40,563 bases of DNA from Planctomycetaceae bacterium (GCA_002709225.1 PAQH01000038.1:1-40563); one strand, 5' to 3'. Positions 18,728 to 28,443 are shown, counted from the stretch's first letter. Notes: generated from the letters alone by a model not told the origin. Made by a program: numbers and translations.

Positions 18728-20593
18728 TTACCGTCGTAGCACGTCAGCCCTATCCCAGTGAAACCACTCCGGGGGTAGCCGACCAAAATTGGTTTTCAGC
18801 CGATCGGCGTCGTTCCAGATTGGACCAAACGCGGCATCATCATCCGGAAAGAAATTCTTCCTGAACTCCGGGTCGACCTTATCGAGTTTGACAATCTCAT
18901 CCACCCAGGCGTAGTAAGCGCCGGCTCGCTTTCGTACCGCCTCGGGCGTTTGACCCTCGTGGTGCATTCGTGCCACCAAAGCACATTGTTCGTACTGGAT
19001 CTGAGCCAACCGAATCCAGCCTAGCGCTCTTTGATCATCGCCGGCCCGCTTCCGGGCCCGCTCCAGGTACCGCTGCAAATCAATCAGTGTCTCCTCAGGG
19101 TAGACAGCCTTAACCGTCGCCCGGTGGGAGCCGCCATGCTTGTATGCCCCGTCAGGTCCGCTGCCGATGAGATGCCTGTCATTGGTTGGATCACGAAATC
19201 GCGCCAGCCGCTCGTAAAGGGTATCGTAATACTGTTTCATCGGCGGCGCGGCCTGACGGAATGTCAGTTTCAAATATTCCTGGTAGACCTGCTGCCAATC
19301 AAGCGTTGGATCGGTGGCCAACCGAGCGAGGACGTAATAGGTAGGCCCTTCCGTACCCCATCTCAGCCCACCGGCGGACCAGTAAATACCTTTGACTCCG
19401 TGGGCAATCCAACGCTTGATCTTCGCCGCCGCCATGACAGGAGGAAATGCCGGTGTGTAGCCATTATCGAAAGTTGGCTCCATATAATACGCATATAGGG
19501 TCAAACCTCCGGCCGTCGCTTTGTTCCAATAGGTCAGTGCTTCTTCTCGGGTATCGGTCAGCTCCACGAGCGTGTTCGGCGGATACGATTCGAACCGAGT
19601 CGGCGGCGTCCGAGTCGGACCATAGATCAACACCTGCACAACCCGATCTGGATACTCCGCGCCAATCATCTCGATGATCCGCCGGTTCGCGTTGTGTACC
19701 TGGTCTCCCGGCGTGAGTTTCGCACAGAGTTCGCATTCGCAGGGAATAAAGCTGTCCTGCTGGGCGAGCTGGATCATTTCGTGGCCCTGCTTGAGAACAT
19801 CCATAGTCCAGCGGGCCACCCGGCGGCGCGTCTCCGGATTTGAAGAACAGTATTGCGGAAGTGTTTTGTTGAGTCGCCGTTTGCCACCCCGCATCACGAA
19901 GCATTCTGGATGTTCCTCGAAGAGAGACGTGGGAAGCGCTGCTGGCCAAGTGTGCCCACCGCGGCCAAACGCCTTGATGGAGACACGAAAACTGTTCGCC
20001 AGGGACCAATCCCCCCAATTAAACATGCGGCCCTGCATGTACATGAATGGGGGCTCGTAGGAGACGTCCAAGTCATCGGGAACGGAAACCGTGTACAACT
20101 CCGGCACGTAAATTCCCATCGGCGTCGGCTGGAGCCAGCGAAAACCGAGCCGATCCAGCAGACCGAATGCGGCCCGGATCGAACCCTGTGCCCCACCCTT
20201 GAGCGGAGCTCTGAAGATACGCTGCGCCACGATCATGCGCGTATCTCGCCCCAACAGGAAAAGCGCCCTGTCTTTGACGATCAGACGATAGCCGTCAAAC
20301 TTCAACCCCGCATCGGTGACACCGGCCTGTTTGGCCAAATCGGTTTTGCCCACTGACACTAGGCCCCCACTTTCGGGCGCCGCAGCTTCTCGGACAATGG
20401 GCAACTCCGCGCCGGACGCCATCTTCAGGTACTTCACCAGTCGCTTCGCTGCCCCCCACTCTGTCTCCGTCGCCTGGTCGGGAACGACAATCGTGGCAAC
20501 CGCCTTCCGGGCGTGAACCAAGTCGAGCGCGTCGACGTCCAGCGTAAACAAACAAACCGTGACCCCCACGCACATCCTCAGGAGCGTCTTCAT
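18728..20593 (-). CDS. Secreted DUF4838 protein (alpha-glucuronidase-like)
   Basis: This 621-residue protein has a signal peptide (about 1-23, MKTLLRMCVGVTVCLFTLDVDA). Next is a GH67/GH20-type N-terminal domain (about 30-120, ATIVVPDQATETEWGAAKRLVKYL) and a DUF4838 TIM-barrel-like domain (about 190-470). Motifs in the latter are DSFIPCECELCAK, NRRIIEMIGAEYPDRVVQVLIYG and HGVKGIYWSAGG. Such proteins are predicted glycosidases, but activities are mostly untested; no catalytic pair can be named with confidence. ATG 20591-20593 is preceded by AGAGGA at a good distance. It lies 170 bases downstream of the PhoD-type gene on the same strand and probably belongs to the same transcription unit. Confidence 0.85.
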   Translation of the reverse strand: MKTLLRMCVGVTVCLFTLDVDALDLVHARKAVATIVVPDQATETEWGAAKRLVKYLKMASGAELPIVREAAAPESGGLVSVGKTDLAKQAGVTDAGLKFDGYRLIVKDRALFLLGRDTRMIVAQRIFRAPLKGGAQGSIRAAFGLLDRLGFRWLQPTPMGIYVPELYTVSVPDDLDVSYEPPFMYMQGRMFNWGDWSLANSFRVSIKAFGRGGHTWPAALPTSLFEEHPECFVMRGGKRRLNKTLPQYCSSNPETRRRVARWTMDVLKQGHEMIQLAQQDSFIPCECELCAKLTPGDQVHNANRRIIEMIGAEYPDRVVQVLIYGPTRTPPTRFESYPPNTLVELTDTREEALTYWNKATAGGLTLYAYYMEPTFDNGYTPAFPPVMAAAKIKRWIAHGVKGIYWSAGGLRWGTEGPTYYVLARLATDPTLDWQQVYQEYLKLTFRQAAPPMKQYYDTLYERLARFRDPTNDRHLIGSGPDGAYKHGGSHRATVKAVYPEETLIDLQRYLERARKRAGDDQRALGWIRLAQIQYEQCALVARMHHEGQTPEAVRKRAGAYYAWVDEIVKLDKVDPEFRKNFFPDDDAAFGPIWNDADRLKTNFGRLPPEWFHWDRADVLRR

Positions 20594-20685
20594 GGCATTC
20601 CTCTAGGTAAATCCTGAGCGGTGAGAACGTCACGGCGGTTCGGCAAAAACGGTGTGCGTTTCGGCAAAGGCATTGCTTACCTAAC

Positions 20686-20701
20686 AAAGAACCCGTTCTT
20701 T
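20686..20701. terminator. AT-rich hairpin between the PhoD-type and DUF4838 genes
   Basis: AAAGAA (20686-20691) and TTCTTT (20696-20701) form a 6-bp stem with loop CCCG. On the plus strand TTCTC follows; in the gene direction (minus) no T-run follows. If it acts, it may weaken read-through from the PhoD-type gene. The case is weak. Confidence 0.25.
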
Positions 20702-20764
20702 TTCTCTCGAAAGGGCCGTGAAAAACGTCAACGAGAAACTCACCGATCCAGCACGAACTCGCCC

Positions 20765-22627
20765 TTACCGATCAACTGAGATCGCCTCTGCGTATGCGAG
20801 TTCTCCGGTGCGACCATTGTAGTATTGAAATACGACCTGCGGGTGCGGATAGGCAACCCACCGATCCTGACCGCCCAGTTTCTTCGGCATGTTGAAAACA
20901 TTATTGATCTGCACAACGCAAAAGTATGGGTACAGCCTTTCCAGACGTGGCAAGTCCGGAAGAATGTAACTGCTCCAGCGGATGTCGCACTCGCGGGGAC
21001 CGAACTTCCATTTACCGGTTGCCGGCCGATCGCTCTCGTCCAGTTTCGGAACATGGTTGACGCTATTGTGAGGTCCGCAACAAAACTCCCAGACATTGTC
21101 GGTAACTTTGATGGCGAAACTGTTATGCAGATCACCCGTCATGACGAACACTTTCTTACCGAGCTTCTCCCATTCGCGGATCAGCAATTCGCGTTCGTCG
21201 AAAAACCCTGTCCACGCTTCTTCTTTGTTTGCGGCATCGAATTCGAAACCGCCCGCGCCGCTGTGTGGGATCATGAAGGGAACCGTGGAAACCACAAAAA
21301 AGAAATCGGCGTCGCTTTCCCGCATCGACTTCAATAACCAGTCGCGTTGCGGTTCGCCGATCATCGATACGCCGGGCTTGTCTCGCCGACGAATGTCGTG
21401 CATATCTCGGTCGCCTCGCGTGTCCAGCAAAAAAAATTCGCAATTCGACGCGCGAAATTTCGAGTAACTGCGACGTCCAATTGAATAGCTCAACTCCACG
21501 TCGTCCACCTTGGCCGGCATGTGCAACTTCAACGTATGTTTGTCGACGACCGACTTGATGTCATAAACGTACGAGTTTTTGTTACCCGCATCGTTGTCGT
21601 AGCGAATATCGTTGGTACCAGCTTCGGGTGTTCCCCAGTGAACGTGCAGATTGGTCATCTCTTTCAAAGGCAATTTTGTGAAGTCGACGTTCTTGTCAAC
21701 AAGCAGGTCACTACCGGCTTTCATACCGCCGCGCCCGTAATGAATCGGGGTGTTGTGAACCATCGGGTTCGCCCAACCGAGATAGTCGTACCAGGCGTGC
21801 GTGCCGATATCGCGAAAGACGGTACGGCGATGTCGTTTGCCGGCTTCGGATGATCCCCAGATGTCGTTGACCAATTCGTGATCATCAAATGTGAAAAAGC
21901 TCGGTACATTACGGTGCCATTTCGAGAGCGCGGACCCGCGGCTCAGGTAAAGTTTGTAATTCTCCCAGCAACCCACAATGGTCGGCATCACTTGCACCGA
22001 CATGGGATATTTCTTGACCCCCTGGGTTAGCCTCCAGGCTTCCGGCGGATACTCACGCAATTCTTCATAGCTCCAATCGCCATTCATGATGTGAAAATGG
22101 ACCTTCTGGGCCCAGTCACGATTGAGGAACTCGTACGTCGTCGTACGATGACCACCGCCATGCAGAGGATTTTGGTTGGCACACGAACCAATCTGAAATC
22201 GAAAATTAAACAGCCCTTTCGGATTATATTTCTGGTGACGCGTGTCATCCGCATGTGGCAAGGTACGAAACACGCCCGGCAAGCCATGTGGCCGGCCGTT
22301 GACCCAGACCTGATAGTGATATCGCGTATCCGACTTGAGATTCTTCAGCAGCGCAACGCCGGTATTGTCGTGTCCAATTCGAGTCGTTGCCGGGTCGCTG
22401 GTGTGGTTCAGGCGGGTCGCCGTCAATCCATACTTCACAAGGAACTTTCCCGCATCGGACGTGCGCCCCCAGACCGACATTGAATGTGCCGTCGGGTTCC
22501 CCAGCATCGGACCGTGAGTGAGTCGGATCGGATCACGCTCGGCCCGTACGACCGAGAATGGTGTCGTTAACAGGAGTGTGAACGCACAGAACCCAACAAC
22601 CGCGTGAATCGAGAAGAATGATCGCAT
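20765..22627 (-). CDS. PhoD-type alkaline phosphatase family protein, secreted
   Basis: From ATG 22625-22627 (MRSFFSIHAVVGFCAF) the protein has 620 residues and a clean signal peptide; GAAAGG lies just upstream. An ATG at 22648 would add seven residues. A fibronectin-like N-terminal part (about 30-130, GPMLGNPTAHSMSVWGRTSD, LKSDTRYHYQVWVNG) precedes the metallophosphoesterase core. Metal-site motifs seen are IGSCANQNP, HIMNGDWSYEE, FTFDDHELVNDIWG and VMTGDLHNSFA. PhoD enzymes are exported phosphodiesterases/phosphatases that use Ca/Fe; the reaction here is a phosphoester hydrolysis of unknown substrate. It is the first gene of a likely two-gene unit with the DUF4838 gene. Confidence 0.9.
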   Translation of the reverse strand: MRSFFSIHAVVGFCAFTLLLTTPFSVVRAERDPIRLTHGPMLGNPTAHSMSVWGRTSDAGKFLVKYGLTATRLNHTSDPATTRIGHDNTGVALLKNLKSDTRYHYQVWVNGRPHGLPGVFRTLPHADDTRHQKYNPKGLFNFRFQIGSCANQNPLHGGGHRTTTYEFLNRDWAQKVHFHIMNGDWSYEELREYPPEAWRLTQGVKKYPMSVQVMPTIVGCWENYKLYLSRGSALSKWHRNVPSFFTFDDHELVNDIWGSSEAGKRHRRTVFRDIGTHAWYDYLGWANPMVHNTPIHYGRGGMKAGSDLLVDKNVDFTKLPLKEMTNLHVHWGTPEAGTNDIRYDNDAGNKNSYVYDIKSVVDKHTLKLHMPAKVDDVELSYSIGRRSYSKFRASNCEFFLLDTRGDRDMHDIRRRDKPGVSMIGEPQRDWLLKSMRESDADFFFVVSTVPFMIPHSGAGGFEFDAANKEEAWTGFFDERELLIREWEKLGKKVFVMTGDLHNSFAIKVTDNVWEFCCGPHNSVNHVPKLDESDRPATGKWKFGPRECDIRWSSYILPDLPRLERLYPYFCVVQINNVFNMPKKLGGQDRWVAYPHPQVVFQYYNGRTGELAYAEAISVDR

Positions 22628-23151
22628 GAATGGCCTTTCACTCGGCATACTCGGGACCTTCCGCTGAAATACAGCGAGCTACACAAATCGGCGCGACATC
22701 TGCGGCCAACCGGATTGTCACTCTGCCAATGACAAAAGGCAACCAGCACTCGGCGGCGGGTCGCAGATCCCAGTCTCGTGAACGGCCTCGCTCCGTCGGG
22801 GTCCCGGAGTGAATGACTTACGCTCTCTCGCTGGGATCGTGCAGCGGGTCGCGTTAAAAAACACAGAATGTCCTGGCCAACGCTGCTCCGCGCGCCGGCA
22901 GTTGAACTCAACGCGTGTGTGTCACTTCAGTGGCAATGCAGCAGAAAGACACCTTGATCAATGATTGCCAGCATGCGGGCAACTGATCTCCGCACCCGAT
23001 TGCAACGTGCTGGACCGCTGCACTGCTCCAGCACATTGCCATCAATAATCATATTTTGCCTTGAGACGGACTGGCGATTTGGCGTACATTCACCGCGATT
23101 CGCTTGGTGCTGGTCGAAATGGGACCAGGAACGACAGTGGTTTTTCCAAGG
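22628..23151. other. Intergenic stretch between divergent genes
   Basis: About 524 bases without a supported gene. It must hold the promoters of the PhoD-type unit (minus) and the reductase/glycosyltransferase pair (plus). A perfect inverted repeat at 23007-23034 is listed separately. Confidence 0.55.
23007..23034. promoter_or_regulatory. Inverted repeat upstream of the reductase gene
   Basis: GTGCTGGA (23007-23014) and TCCAGCAC (23027-23034) are perfect inverted copies separated by 12 bases. The site is about 120 bases upstream of the reductase start in a divergent intergenic region, a typical place for an operator, though a hairpin in RNA is also possible. Confidence 0.35.
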
Positions 23152-24060
23152 ATGGAACCGGTGCGATTTGCAGTTATCGGTGGTTCAGGATTCGTTGGCC
23201 GACTTATCACGGACGAGGCTCGAGGCCGGGGGAATGTCGTGGAGGTGATGAGCCGCAGCGATTGCGATCTCTACGACGCTTACTCGCTGGCCAGGCATCT
23301 CGAAGCGATCGGGCCTGATGCGGTGATCAATGCGGCCGGATACACCGGGCGCCCGAATGTAGATGCCTGTGAATCGCACAAAGCCGAGTGCCTCCGGGCT
23401 AATGCTGTATTGCCCGGGGTGATTGCGTCGGCTTGCGAGCGACTTGGTTTACCCTGGGGACACGTCTCTTCCGGTTGTATCTTTTCCGGTTCACCTCCAG
23501 ATGGTGAAGAGTTCACTGAATCTCATGAACCTAACTTCACCTTCCGTTGGAGACCGTGCAGCTTCTATTCGGGAACCAAAGCGCTCGGTGAGGAGATTCT
23601 TCAGCAGGCGAGCCAGTGCTACATCTGGCGGATTCGCATTCCCTTTTCGCATCATGACTCGAGCAAGAACTATCTGAGTAAATTGATGCGGTATGATCGT
23701 TTACTCGAGGTGACCAACAGTCTCTCGGACATTCATGAATTCGTGGCCGCTGCCCTGGACTGTTTCGACAAACGCGTTCCTTTCGGTACTTATCATCTGA
23801 CAAACCCAGGGGCGGTGAGTACTACGGAAGTGGTCAGCATGATTCGACAGTCGGGCATAATGGATCGCGATGTTCGATTTTTTGACTCCGAGGATGAATT
23901 CATGAAACTCGCGGCGAGGGCGCCGCGTTCAAATTGTATTCTCAGTAGTCAAAAAGCATTGGATGCTGGATTGACTTTGAGCCCGATTCGAGAAGCACTC
24001 CGGCGCGCCTTGGCCTCTTGGATTCCTGAGCAGGACGAACGACTGAGACTCGCTGCTTAG
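23152..24060 (+). CDS. NAD(P)-dependent sugar reductase, RmlD-like
   Basis: From ATG 23152 the protein has 302 residues. An N-terminal Rossmann motif (FAVIGGSGFVGRLI), DAVINAAGYT and the catalytic YSGTK (Tyr-x-x-x-Lys of extended short-chain dehydrogenases) are all present. YHLTNPGAVSTTEVVSMI near the C-terminus is also typical of dTDP-4-dehydrorhamnose reductase-like proteins. Because AAGGATGG overlaps the ATG, the GTG at 23161 (VRFAVIGG) is a credible alternative start with that sequence as its ribosome binding site. The frame itself is open from 23104. It ends in TAG and is followed by a glycosyltransferase gene, suggesting a role in nucleotide-sugar or glycan synthesis. No other rml genes are in the window. 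Confidence 0.85.
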   Translation: MEPVRFAVIGGSGFVGRLITDEARGRGNVVEVMSRSDCDLYDAYSLARHLEAIGPDAVINAAGYTGRPNVDACESHKAECLRANAVLPGVIASACERLGLPWGHVSSGCIFSGSPPDGEEFTESHEPNFTFRWRPCSFYSGTKALGEEILQQASQCYIWRIRIPFSHHDSSKNYLSKLMRYDRLLEVTNSLSDIHEFVAAALDCFDKRVPFGTYHLTNPGAVSTTEVVSMIRQSGIMDRDVRFFDSEDEFMKLAARAPRSNCILSSQKALDAGLTLSPIREALRRALASWIPEQDERLRLAA

Positions 24061-24191
24061 GGTCGACGTCTGGTCGTTTCACCTGGTAACCAACTCCGCG
24101 AATGATCACAGCTTACTCGACACCCTCGAGTCCGATGTTCCGCCAGCGTTTTTCCTGGAACATTCTGGGCTTTTCAACACCGTGAAGATCG

Positions 24192-25229
24192 TTGAAATCC
24201 ACCTGCATTATCGACACTTACAATCACGATCGTTTTGTTTGTGAAGCGGTCGAGAGCGCGCTCGCGCAGAGCGTGGCTTTTGATGAAATTCTCGTCGTTG
24301 ATGATGCTTCGACCGACCAGTCCCAATCTATTTTGGTGGAGCGATTCGGCGACGACGAAAGAGTCCGACTCATTTTTCGATCCTGCAATGGTGGTCAACT
24401 TGCCTGCATCGAAACCGGTGTCCTTAACGCCTCAGGGGATGTCTGCTGTTTTCTCGACGGTGACGATCAGCTTGACGAAAGTTATTTGAGAAAGGTGCTG
24501 CAGCATTATCAGGAAAACCCCACTTCGCAATCCGCCTATGTGACTTGCAACGCGTTTGATCGGTCTGTGCGCAGAACATTTGCTAGAACCGGTACGAAAA
24601 GTACCGGGCTCTCGGTTGGCATCACCTTTCGTGGAAACACGCTAATCGGCGCGCCGACATCATGCTTATCGTTTCGTGCCGATCTTCTCCGTGAGATGTT
24701 TCCCTACCCGATGGTTAGTGACTGGGTGATTCGGGCGGATGATTATCTAAACGGTGTTTCTTCGATGCTAGGCGTGCAGAAGACGTTTATTGATCAAGAA
24801 CTGGTGCAGTTCCGGTGGCACGATCGAAACAACAGTTGGACCTGCACGCAGCGACTCGCCACCTACCGTCGGCGTCTCTCCCTGAATCGTTTGCGCCGCT
24901 ATTACGAAACCTATCTGCGATTCGACGCTTCGTCGCTCGATAGCGAACTGCATCGAGAATTCGCAACCTGGCGGGATCCTAGCTGGAAGCTGTTTTGCTG
25001 GTATCTGCGAACGATTCTTAGAGGGCGGCACTCGATCCCGCGCAAGCTCGCGCAGGCGGCTTCTCTCTTACAGCATCAACTTATTACCCACTGGCAATCG
25101 ACTCCAGACGATTCCGCGTCGCTTCACTACTGCAAACCGCTTACGCCTGCTGCAACAGTTGTCAATCATTCCCACTCGCGTTGCGGTGTGTCGGTTGATA
25201 CAGGGGCGGCGTTGGACTCGCGAGACTGA
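24192..25229 (+). CDS. Family 2 glycosyltransferase
   Basis: This 345-residue protein has a GT-A fold N-terminus: IIDTYNHDRFVCEAVESALAQ, then the nucleotide-binding VVDDASTDQSQ and the metal-binding CFLDGDDQLDES (about 90-100). The start must be the TTG at 24192, because TGA lies in frame at 24183-24185 and no in-frame ATG precedes the conserved region. A strong ribosome binding site is not evident, so expression may be low or coupled to the upstream gene. It probably transfers a sugar to a cell-surface glycan; donor and acceptor are unknown. No membrane segment is seen. It follows the RmlD-like gene by 131 bases. Confidence 0.88.
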   Translation: MKSTCIIDTYNHDRFVCEAVESALAQSVAFDEILVVDDASTDQSQSILVERFGDDERVRLIFRSCNGGQLACIETGVLNASGDVCCFLDGDDQLDESYLRKVLQHYQENPTSQSAYVTCNAFDRSVRRTFARTGTKSTGLSVGITFRGNTLIGAPTSCLSFRADLLREMFPYPMVSDWVIRADDYLNGVSSMLGVQKTFIDQELVQFRWHDRNNSWTCTQRLATYRRRLSLNRLRRYYETYLRFDASSLDSELHREFATWRDPSWKLFCWYLRTILRGRHSIPRKLAQAASLLQHQLITHWQSTPDDSASLHYCKPLTPAATVVNHSHSRCGVSVDTGAALDSRD

Positions 25230-25233
25230 CACT

Positions 25234-25264
25234 GCCCCTTGTCGCGGTGCTACGGGACAGGGGC
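25234..25264 (+). terminator. GC-rich hairpin after the glycosyltransferase gene
   Basis: GCCCCTTGTC (25234-25243) pairs with GACAGGGGC (25256-25264) with one bulged T. It starts five bases after the TGA. No T-run follows, but the position suits a transcript end. Confidence 0.45.
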
Positions 25265-25432
25265 GTGGGGAAGTACAGAACACTACCACAAAACGGTTGT
25301 CACCCCACCGGGGCTAGACAGCGGCAACCAAGAATCGGTTATTCTGTTTCGATCCCTGCAATACGACGATCCCCAGCCTAAGCCGTCCTCAGTATTGGCT
25401 GTCTTGGGAGCTGGCCACGGCGGGGCCACTTC

Positions 25433-25482
25433 TTATTCGGCCTGTGCACCGCACGGCTTATTCGGCCCGTGCACCGCACGGC
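25433..25482. repeat. Tandem duplication of a 25-bp unit with internal palindrome
   Basis: Copies at 25433-25457 and 25458-25482 differ at one base (T/C). The second copy contains CCGTGC-ACC-GCACGG, a perfect 6-bp inverted repeat; the first has one mismatch in it. The unit could form hairpins on either strand between two convergent genes. Confidence 0.85.
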
Positions 25483-25663
25483 ACAGGCCCGTCATTTCAG
25501 TGACGCATTGCTCATCAAGAAAGAGCGTTTTGCTCACTCCACGCCCTGAAAGTTCGGCCTGCGTCGAAAAATTAGTATGGCGGACGACAACAGGACTGAG
25601 TTGGCTGTTAACAGCGCAGGAAACGGTTTGGGGTGATCCTCCGATTCCACGGACCCTCATGGA

Positions 25664-27100
25664 TCATTCGCCTGTTGTGAATTGGAACGAGTACAGGTCG
25701 GCATCCTTCAACTCGAAGAACAATCGCACAGGTTTCCCCGCAAGCGCCGAGAGCTCGGCGTCGTTCTTCCATGCCACGTTTCTGGCGTTGGAGTCACCGA
25801 AGATCTCCGGGCAGTCGGCCAGTGAAAAACCGTTGATCGGCTTACCACCTTCGTCTTGTATTTCGACGCGCACGCTACCGGCGGCGGACGTCGAGAAATT
25901 AAGTCCCAAACGATCGCCAACGAATACCAACGGCCTGGTTTGCAGGCTACCGCCGCTCAAACCAGCAGAAGCGGAGACGAAACCATCGACGCGCAACGTG
26001 TGGCGTCGTACTCGGCAACTGTCGCCTTGATAATACCCCTCGACGAGGTAGAGCGAAATTTCATCCCCCGCACCGGCCAGATGCGAGACCGTCTCAACCA
26101 GTCCCCACGCGACCAGGTTGTTACGGCAGACCCAACGATCGGGTTGAGGTCCGGGACGCACGAAAGCTTCGCGCCAGCGATGGAAAGTCTCGCCATCGCG
26201 ACTACTCATCAGTACGGTGTCGGAAACGCCCGGCAACGAATGACCGATCGGCGACTTGCGGCTCGGCACGAAGCGTTTTGGAAAGCCGAGATAGATGTGA
26301 GGCGCGCGAAAGTAGGGTTGAATCTGATTGACGTACAGGTGCTCGGCCGGCGCACCAGGGTACTCGAGAAACTTCGGCTTTGTCCAATTGAGAAAGTCCG
26401 GCGAAGTACACGTCATGATGTCCCGCTTGCCGTTCCGTCCCTGGCGGTGGTAATCGACGTACAGCCCGCGTTGCTCGTCCCAAAACGCAAGATTCTGTGA
26501 GTCGAACGCGCCTTCGGTGACCACTGGCTTGTCGCTCATCAGCGACCAGTGAATTGCATCCGACGATTGAAAGACGAACAGCCCACCCTCGTGCTTGCTG
26601 CCCCCGATCGCTTTGTACTTGGCGCCCGGCTTGCAATCCGGATTCGAATCTTTGAACGGCACGAAGTTGTGCCGCCCCACGCCGTCCCAAATGATATTGT
26701 TCTTCTTCGAGCCGTTGAACTCGACAATGCCCAGCTTCGGCTTGGTCCATTTCACGCCGTCTTTGCTCTCGGCGTAACACACGGTCTGATGAGACGCACG
26801 CTTTCCCGGCACATGATGCGAACCACGATAATACATGCGATAGATGTCGCCATCGTGAAACACGGAGTGATAAAAACACGTACTCCCTTCCCACGGTTGA
26901 TCATGGACGATGGCTACTTCACGCGGCTGTGGCCGATGCAGCTCAAGGCGCACTCCGGCGATTTTTTCGATCAAGTGCCGGTCGACAAACAGCTCGCGAC
27001 GCGAGCCGATCTCAATCAATTCGGCAGCCTGGGTCATGGCCGTGCAGATGAACAAGCCGATCCCTGCGGCAATCGTCGCATGGTAAAGTTGTCTCATCAC
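25664..27100 (-). CDS. Secreted five-bladed-propeller glycosidase-like protein
   Basis: This 478-residue protein has a signal peptide (MMRQLYHATIAAGIGLFICTAMTQAAE). The middle resembles five-bladed GH32/GH43-type propellers: DGDIYRMYYRGSH, CYAESKDGVKWTKPKLG, VFQSSDAIHWSLMSD and TSPDFLNWTKPKFLEYP. A beta-sandwich-like C-terminus follows (GLNFSTSAAGSVRVEIQDEGGKPI, FFELKDADLYSFQF). It is paralogous to the protein at 35219-36868. Its ATG (27098-27100) overlaps the upstream TGA as ATGA, with AAAGGA just before, so translation is coupled to the sialidase-like gene. No activity is proven for this group; a glycan target is inferred from fold and neighbours. Confidence 0.82.
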   Translation of the reverse strand: MMRQLYHATIAAGIGLFICTAMTQAAELIEIGSRRELFVDRHLIEKIAGVRLELHRPQPREVAIVHDQPWEGSTCFYHSVFHDGDIYRMYYRGSHHVPGKRASHQTVCYAESKDGVKWTKPKLGIVEFNGSKKNNIIWDGVGRHNFVPFKDSNPDCKPGAKYKAIGGSKHEGGLFVFQSSDAIHWSLMSDKPVVTEGAFDSQNLAFWDEQRGLYVDYHRQGRNGKRDIMTCTSPDFLNWTKPKFLEYPGAPAEHLYVNQIQPYFRAPHIYLGFPKRFVPSRKSPIGHSLPGVSDTVLMSSRDGETFHRWREAFVRPGPQPDRWVCRNNLVAWGLVETVSHLAGAGDEISLYLVEGYYQGDSCRVRRHTLRVDGFVSASAGLSGGSLQTRPLVFVGDRLGLNFSTSAAGSVRVEIQDEGGKPINGFSLADCPEIFGDSNARNVAWKNDAELSALAGKPVRLFFELKDADLYSFQFTTGE

Positions 27101-28443
27101 TGATCCTTTCGCAAGAACCTCACCAGTTTCGGAGTATCGAGCGTACGCGTTAGACGGAACACCCCCGCTGGTCCGTGGGGGTGGCCACTGTAGATAAAGA
27201 CGTGTTGGATTCGGCGTTGTTCATCGATGACCGCGCCAGCGGGGTGGAAGCCATCGGCGTCCGCGTAGAATTTTCCTCGACGTCCGAAGAGGCGGCACTC
27301 GCGACGCCACTCGCCTTGAGACCAGTCCGCGGGCGCGATACTCCACAGCCATAACTCCATGCGATGACGTTCGCTACGCACGATCTCAAGGCGCCGGGTG
27401 ACCGGATTGAACGACAAGTCGACGGTGTCCACCAGACGCGGATCTTGCAGGTTTGTCTGCGTGACCTTTGGCTTCTGACCAGGTAGCCAGACCATCTGCC
27501 GGTGGGCTCGCACTTGATTCTGGTCGCGGGTGACGATGTGATATTGCCCGTCGAGAGAGACCGCAGCCGGCTCGTACTGCTTGAACCCCGCTGGATATTC
27601 TGCGGCCCGCCATGTTGCACCGCCATCGGGTGACCGGAGGACCACGAGTTTCTCAGAGTACCTATGGTATTCATCTACTTCACCGAACCAATTGCCGAAG
27701 ATGAGCAAACCACGTCTGGGATCATCAAGGATGCGCGGGCCAATGTTGATGATGGGATGCTTGAAGGTGTCCTCACGCAGCGCCTGCGAAAAATGCTTCC
27801 AGGTACGGCCGGCGTCTTCACTGCGGAAGACGCCGTGGTTGTTCACAGCGATCACCGCACCGCCGCGGGTCGTCCCAATGGCATGTAGATGGACCTTATA
27901 GCCACGCGGCGACTGATTGGTCTTGTCGAACTTCGCCCGATGAGAAAGGGGTACGATGCCGCCACGGTTACGATCTTCCGGCGCCATGCAGTCCCGCAAG
28001 TCGTAAGGCTCGGACCAGATCTTGCCACCATCGTCGCTCCAAAGCACCACGCCGTAGGACATCTTGGGATGAGGCTGGCCAGCGCCTTTGGCCCGATGGC
28101 CAGGAATCCGGCGATGCATCACGACGATCGTGTCTCCCGACATCGTCGCGACGGGCCAGCCGTAGTGATTACAGTCTCCCGGCGGATTGATTGGCAGATT
28201 GACCGGAGCCCATTCAAGCAAGCCGGACTGCTTACCGACGTCAAGTGTCTCGATTTGCAGGGCGGACGCGCCGAGGAGTTGTAATGCGAAGTCATCCTCC
28301 GCGTTTGCAGGCCTCTTTGTGGCAAGGAAGAGTCCTGCAAACGCTATCAGTATTTTCCCTAGCCATCCGAACGATTTCCAATGCGAACATCCTGCGTACT
28401 CTCGTCTGAAACAACCTAAATTACCGTTGCGGACCCGCGTCAT
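27097..28443 (-). CDS. Sialidase-like BNR/Asp-box propeller protein
   Basis: This 448-residue protein has three Asp-box motifs: SDDGGKIWSEP, SEDAGRTWKHF and SPDGGATWRAA (S-x-D-x-G-x-T-W type, the first with I for T). These mark a six-bladed exo-sialidase-like fold. A hydrophobic segment at about residues 28-42 (LGKILIAFAGLFLA) is a signal or anchor after a basic N-terminus. True sialidase activity needs an Arg triad, Tyr and Asp that I cannot confirm; many planctomycete members are uncharacterised. ATG 28441-28443 overlaps the DUF1501 stop as ATGA, and AAGGAG lies inside the end of that gene, so it is translationally coupled. Confidence 0.86.
   Translation of the reverse strand: MTRVRNGNLGCFRREYAGCSHWKSFGWLGKILIAFAGLFLATKRPANAEDDFALQLLGASALQIETLDVGKQSGLLEWAPVNLPINPPGDCNHYGWPVATMSGDTIVVMHRRIPGHRAKGAGQPHPKMSYGVVLWSDDGGKIWSEPYDLRDCMAPEDRNRGGIVPLSHRAKFDKTNQSPRGYKVHLHAIGTTRGGAVIAVNNHGVFRSEDAGRTWKHFSQALREDTFKHPIINIGPRILDDPRRGLLIFGNWFGEVDEYHRYSEKLVVLRSPDGGATWRAAEYPAGFKQYEPAAVSLDGQYHIVTRDQNQVRAHRQMVWLPGQKPKVTQTNLQDPRLVDTVDLSFNPVTRRLEIVRSERHRMELWLWSIAPADWSQGEWRRECRLFGRRGKFYADADGFHPAGAVIDEQRRIQHVFIYSGHPHGPAGVFRLTRTLDTPKLVRFLRKDQ

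Larger units (their letters stand above)
25230..25663. other. Intergenic stretch between convergent genes
   Basis: No supported gene. The stretch holds a possible terminator (25234-25264) and a 25-bp tandem duplication (25433-25482). Confidence 0.6.
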
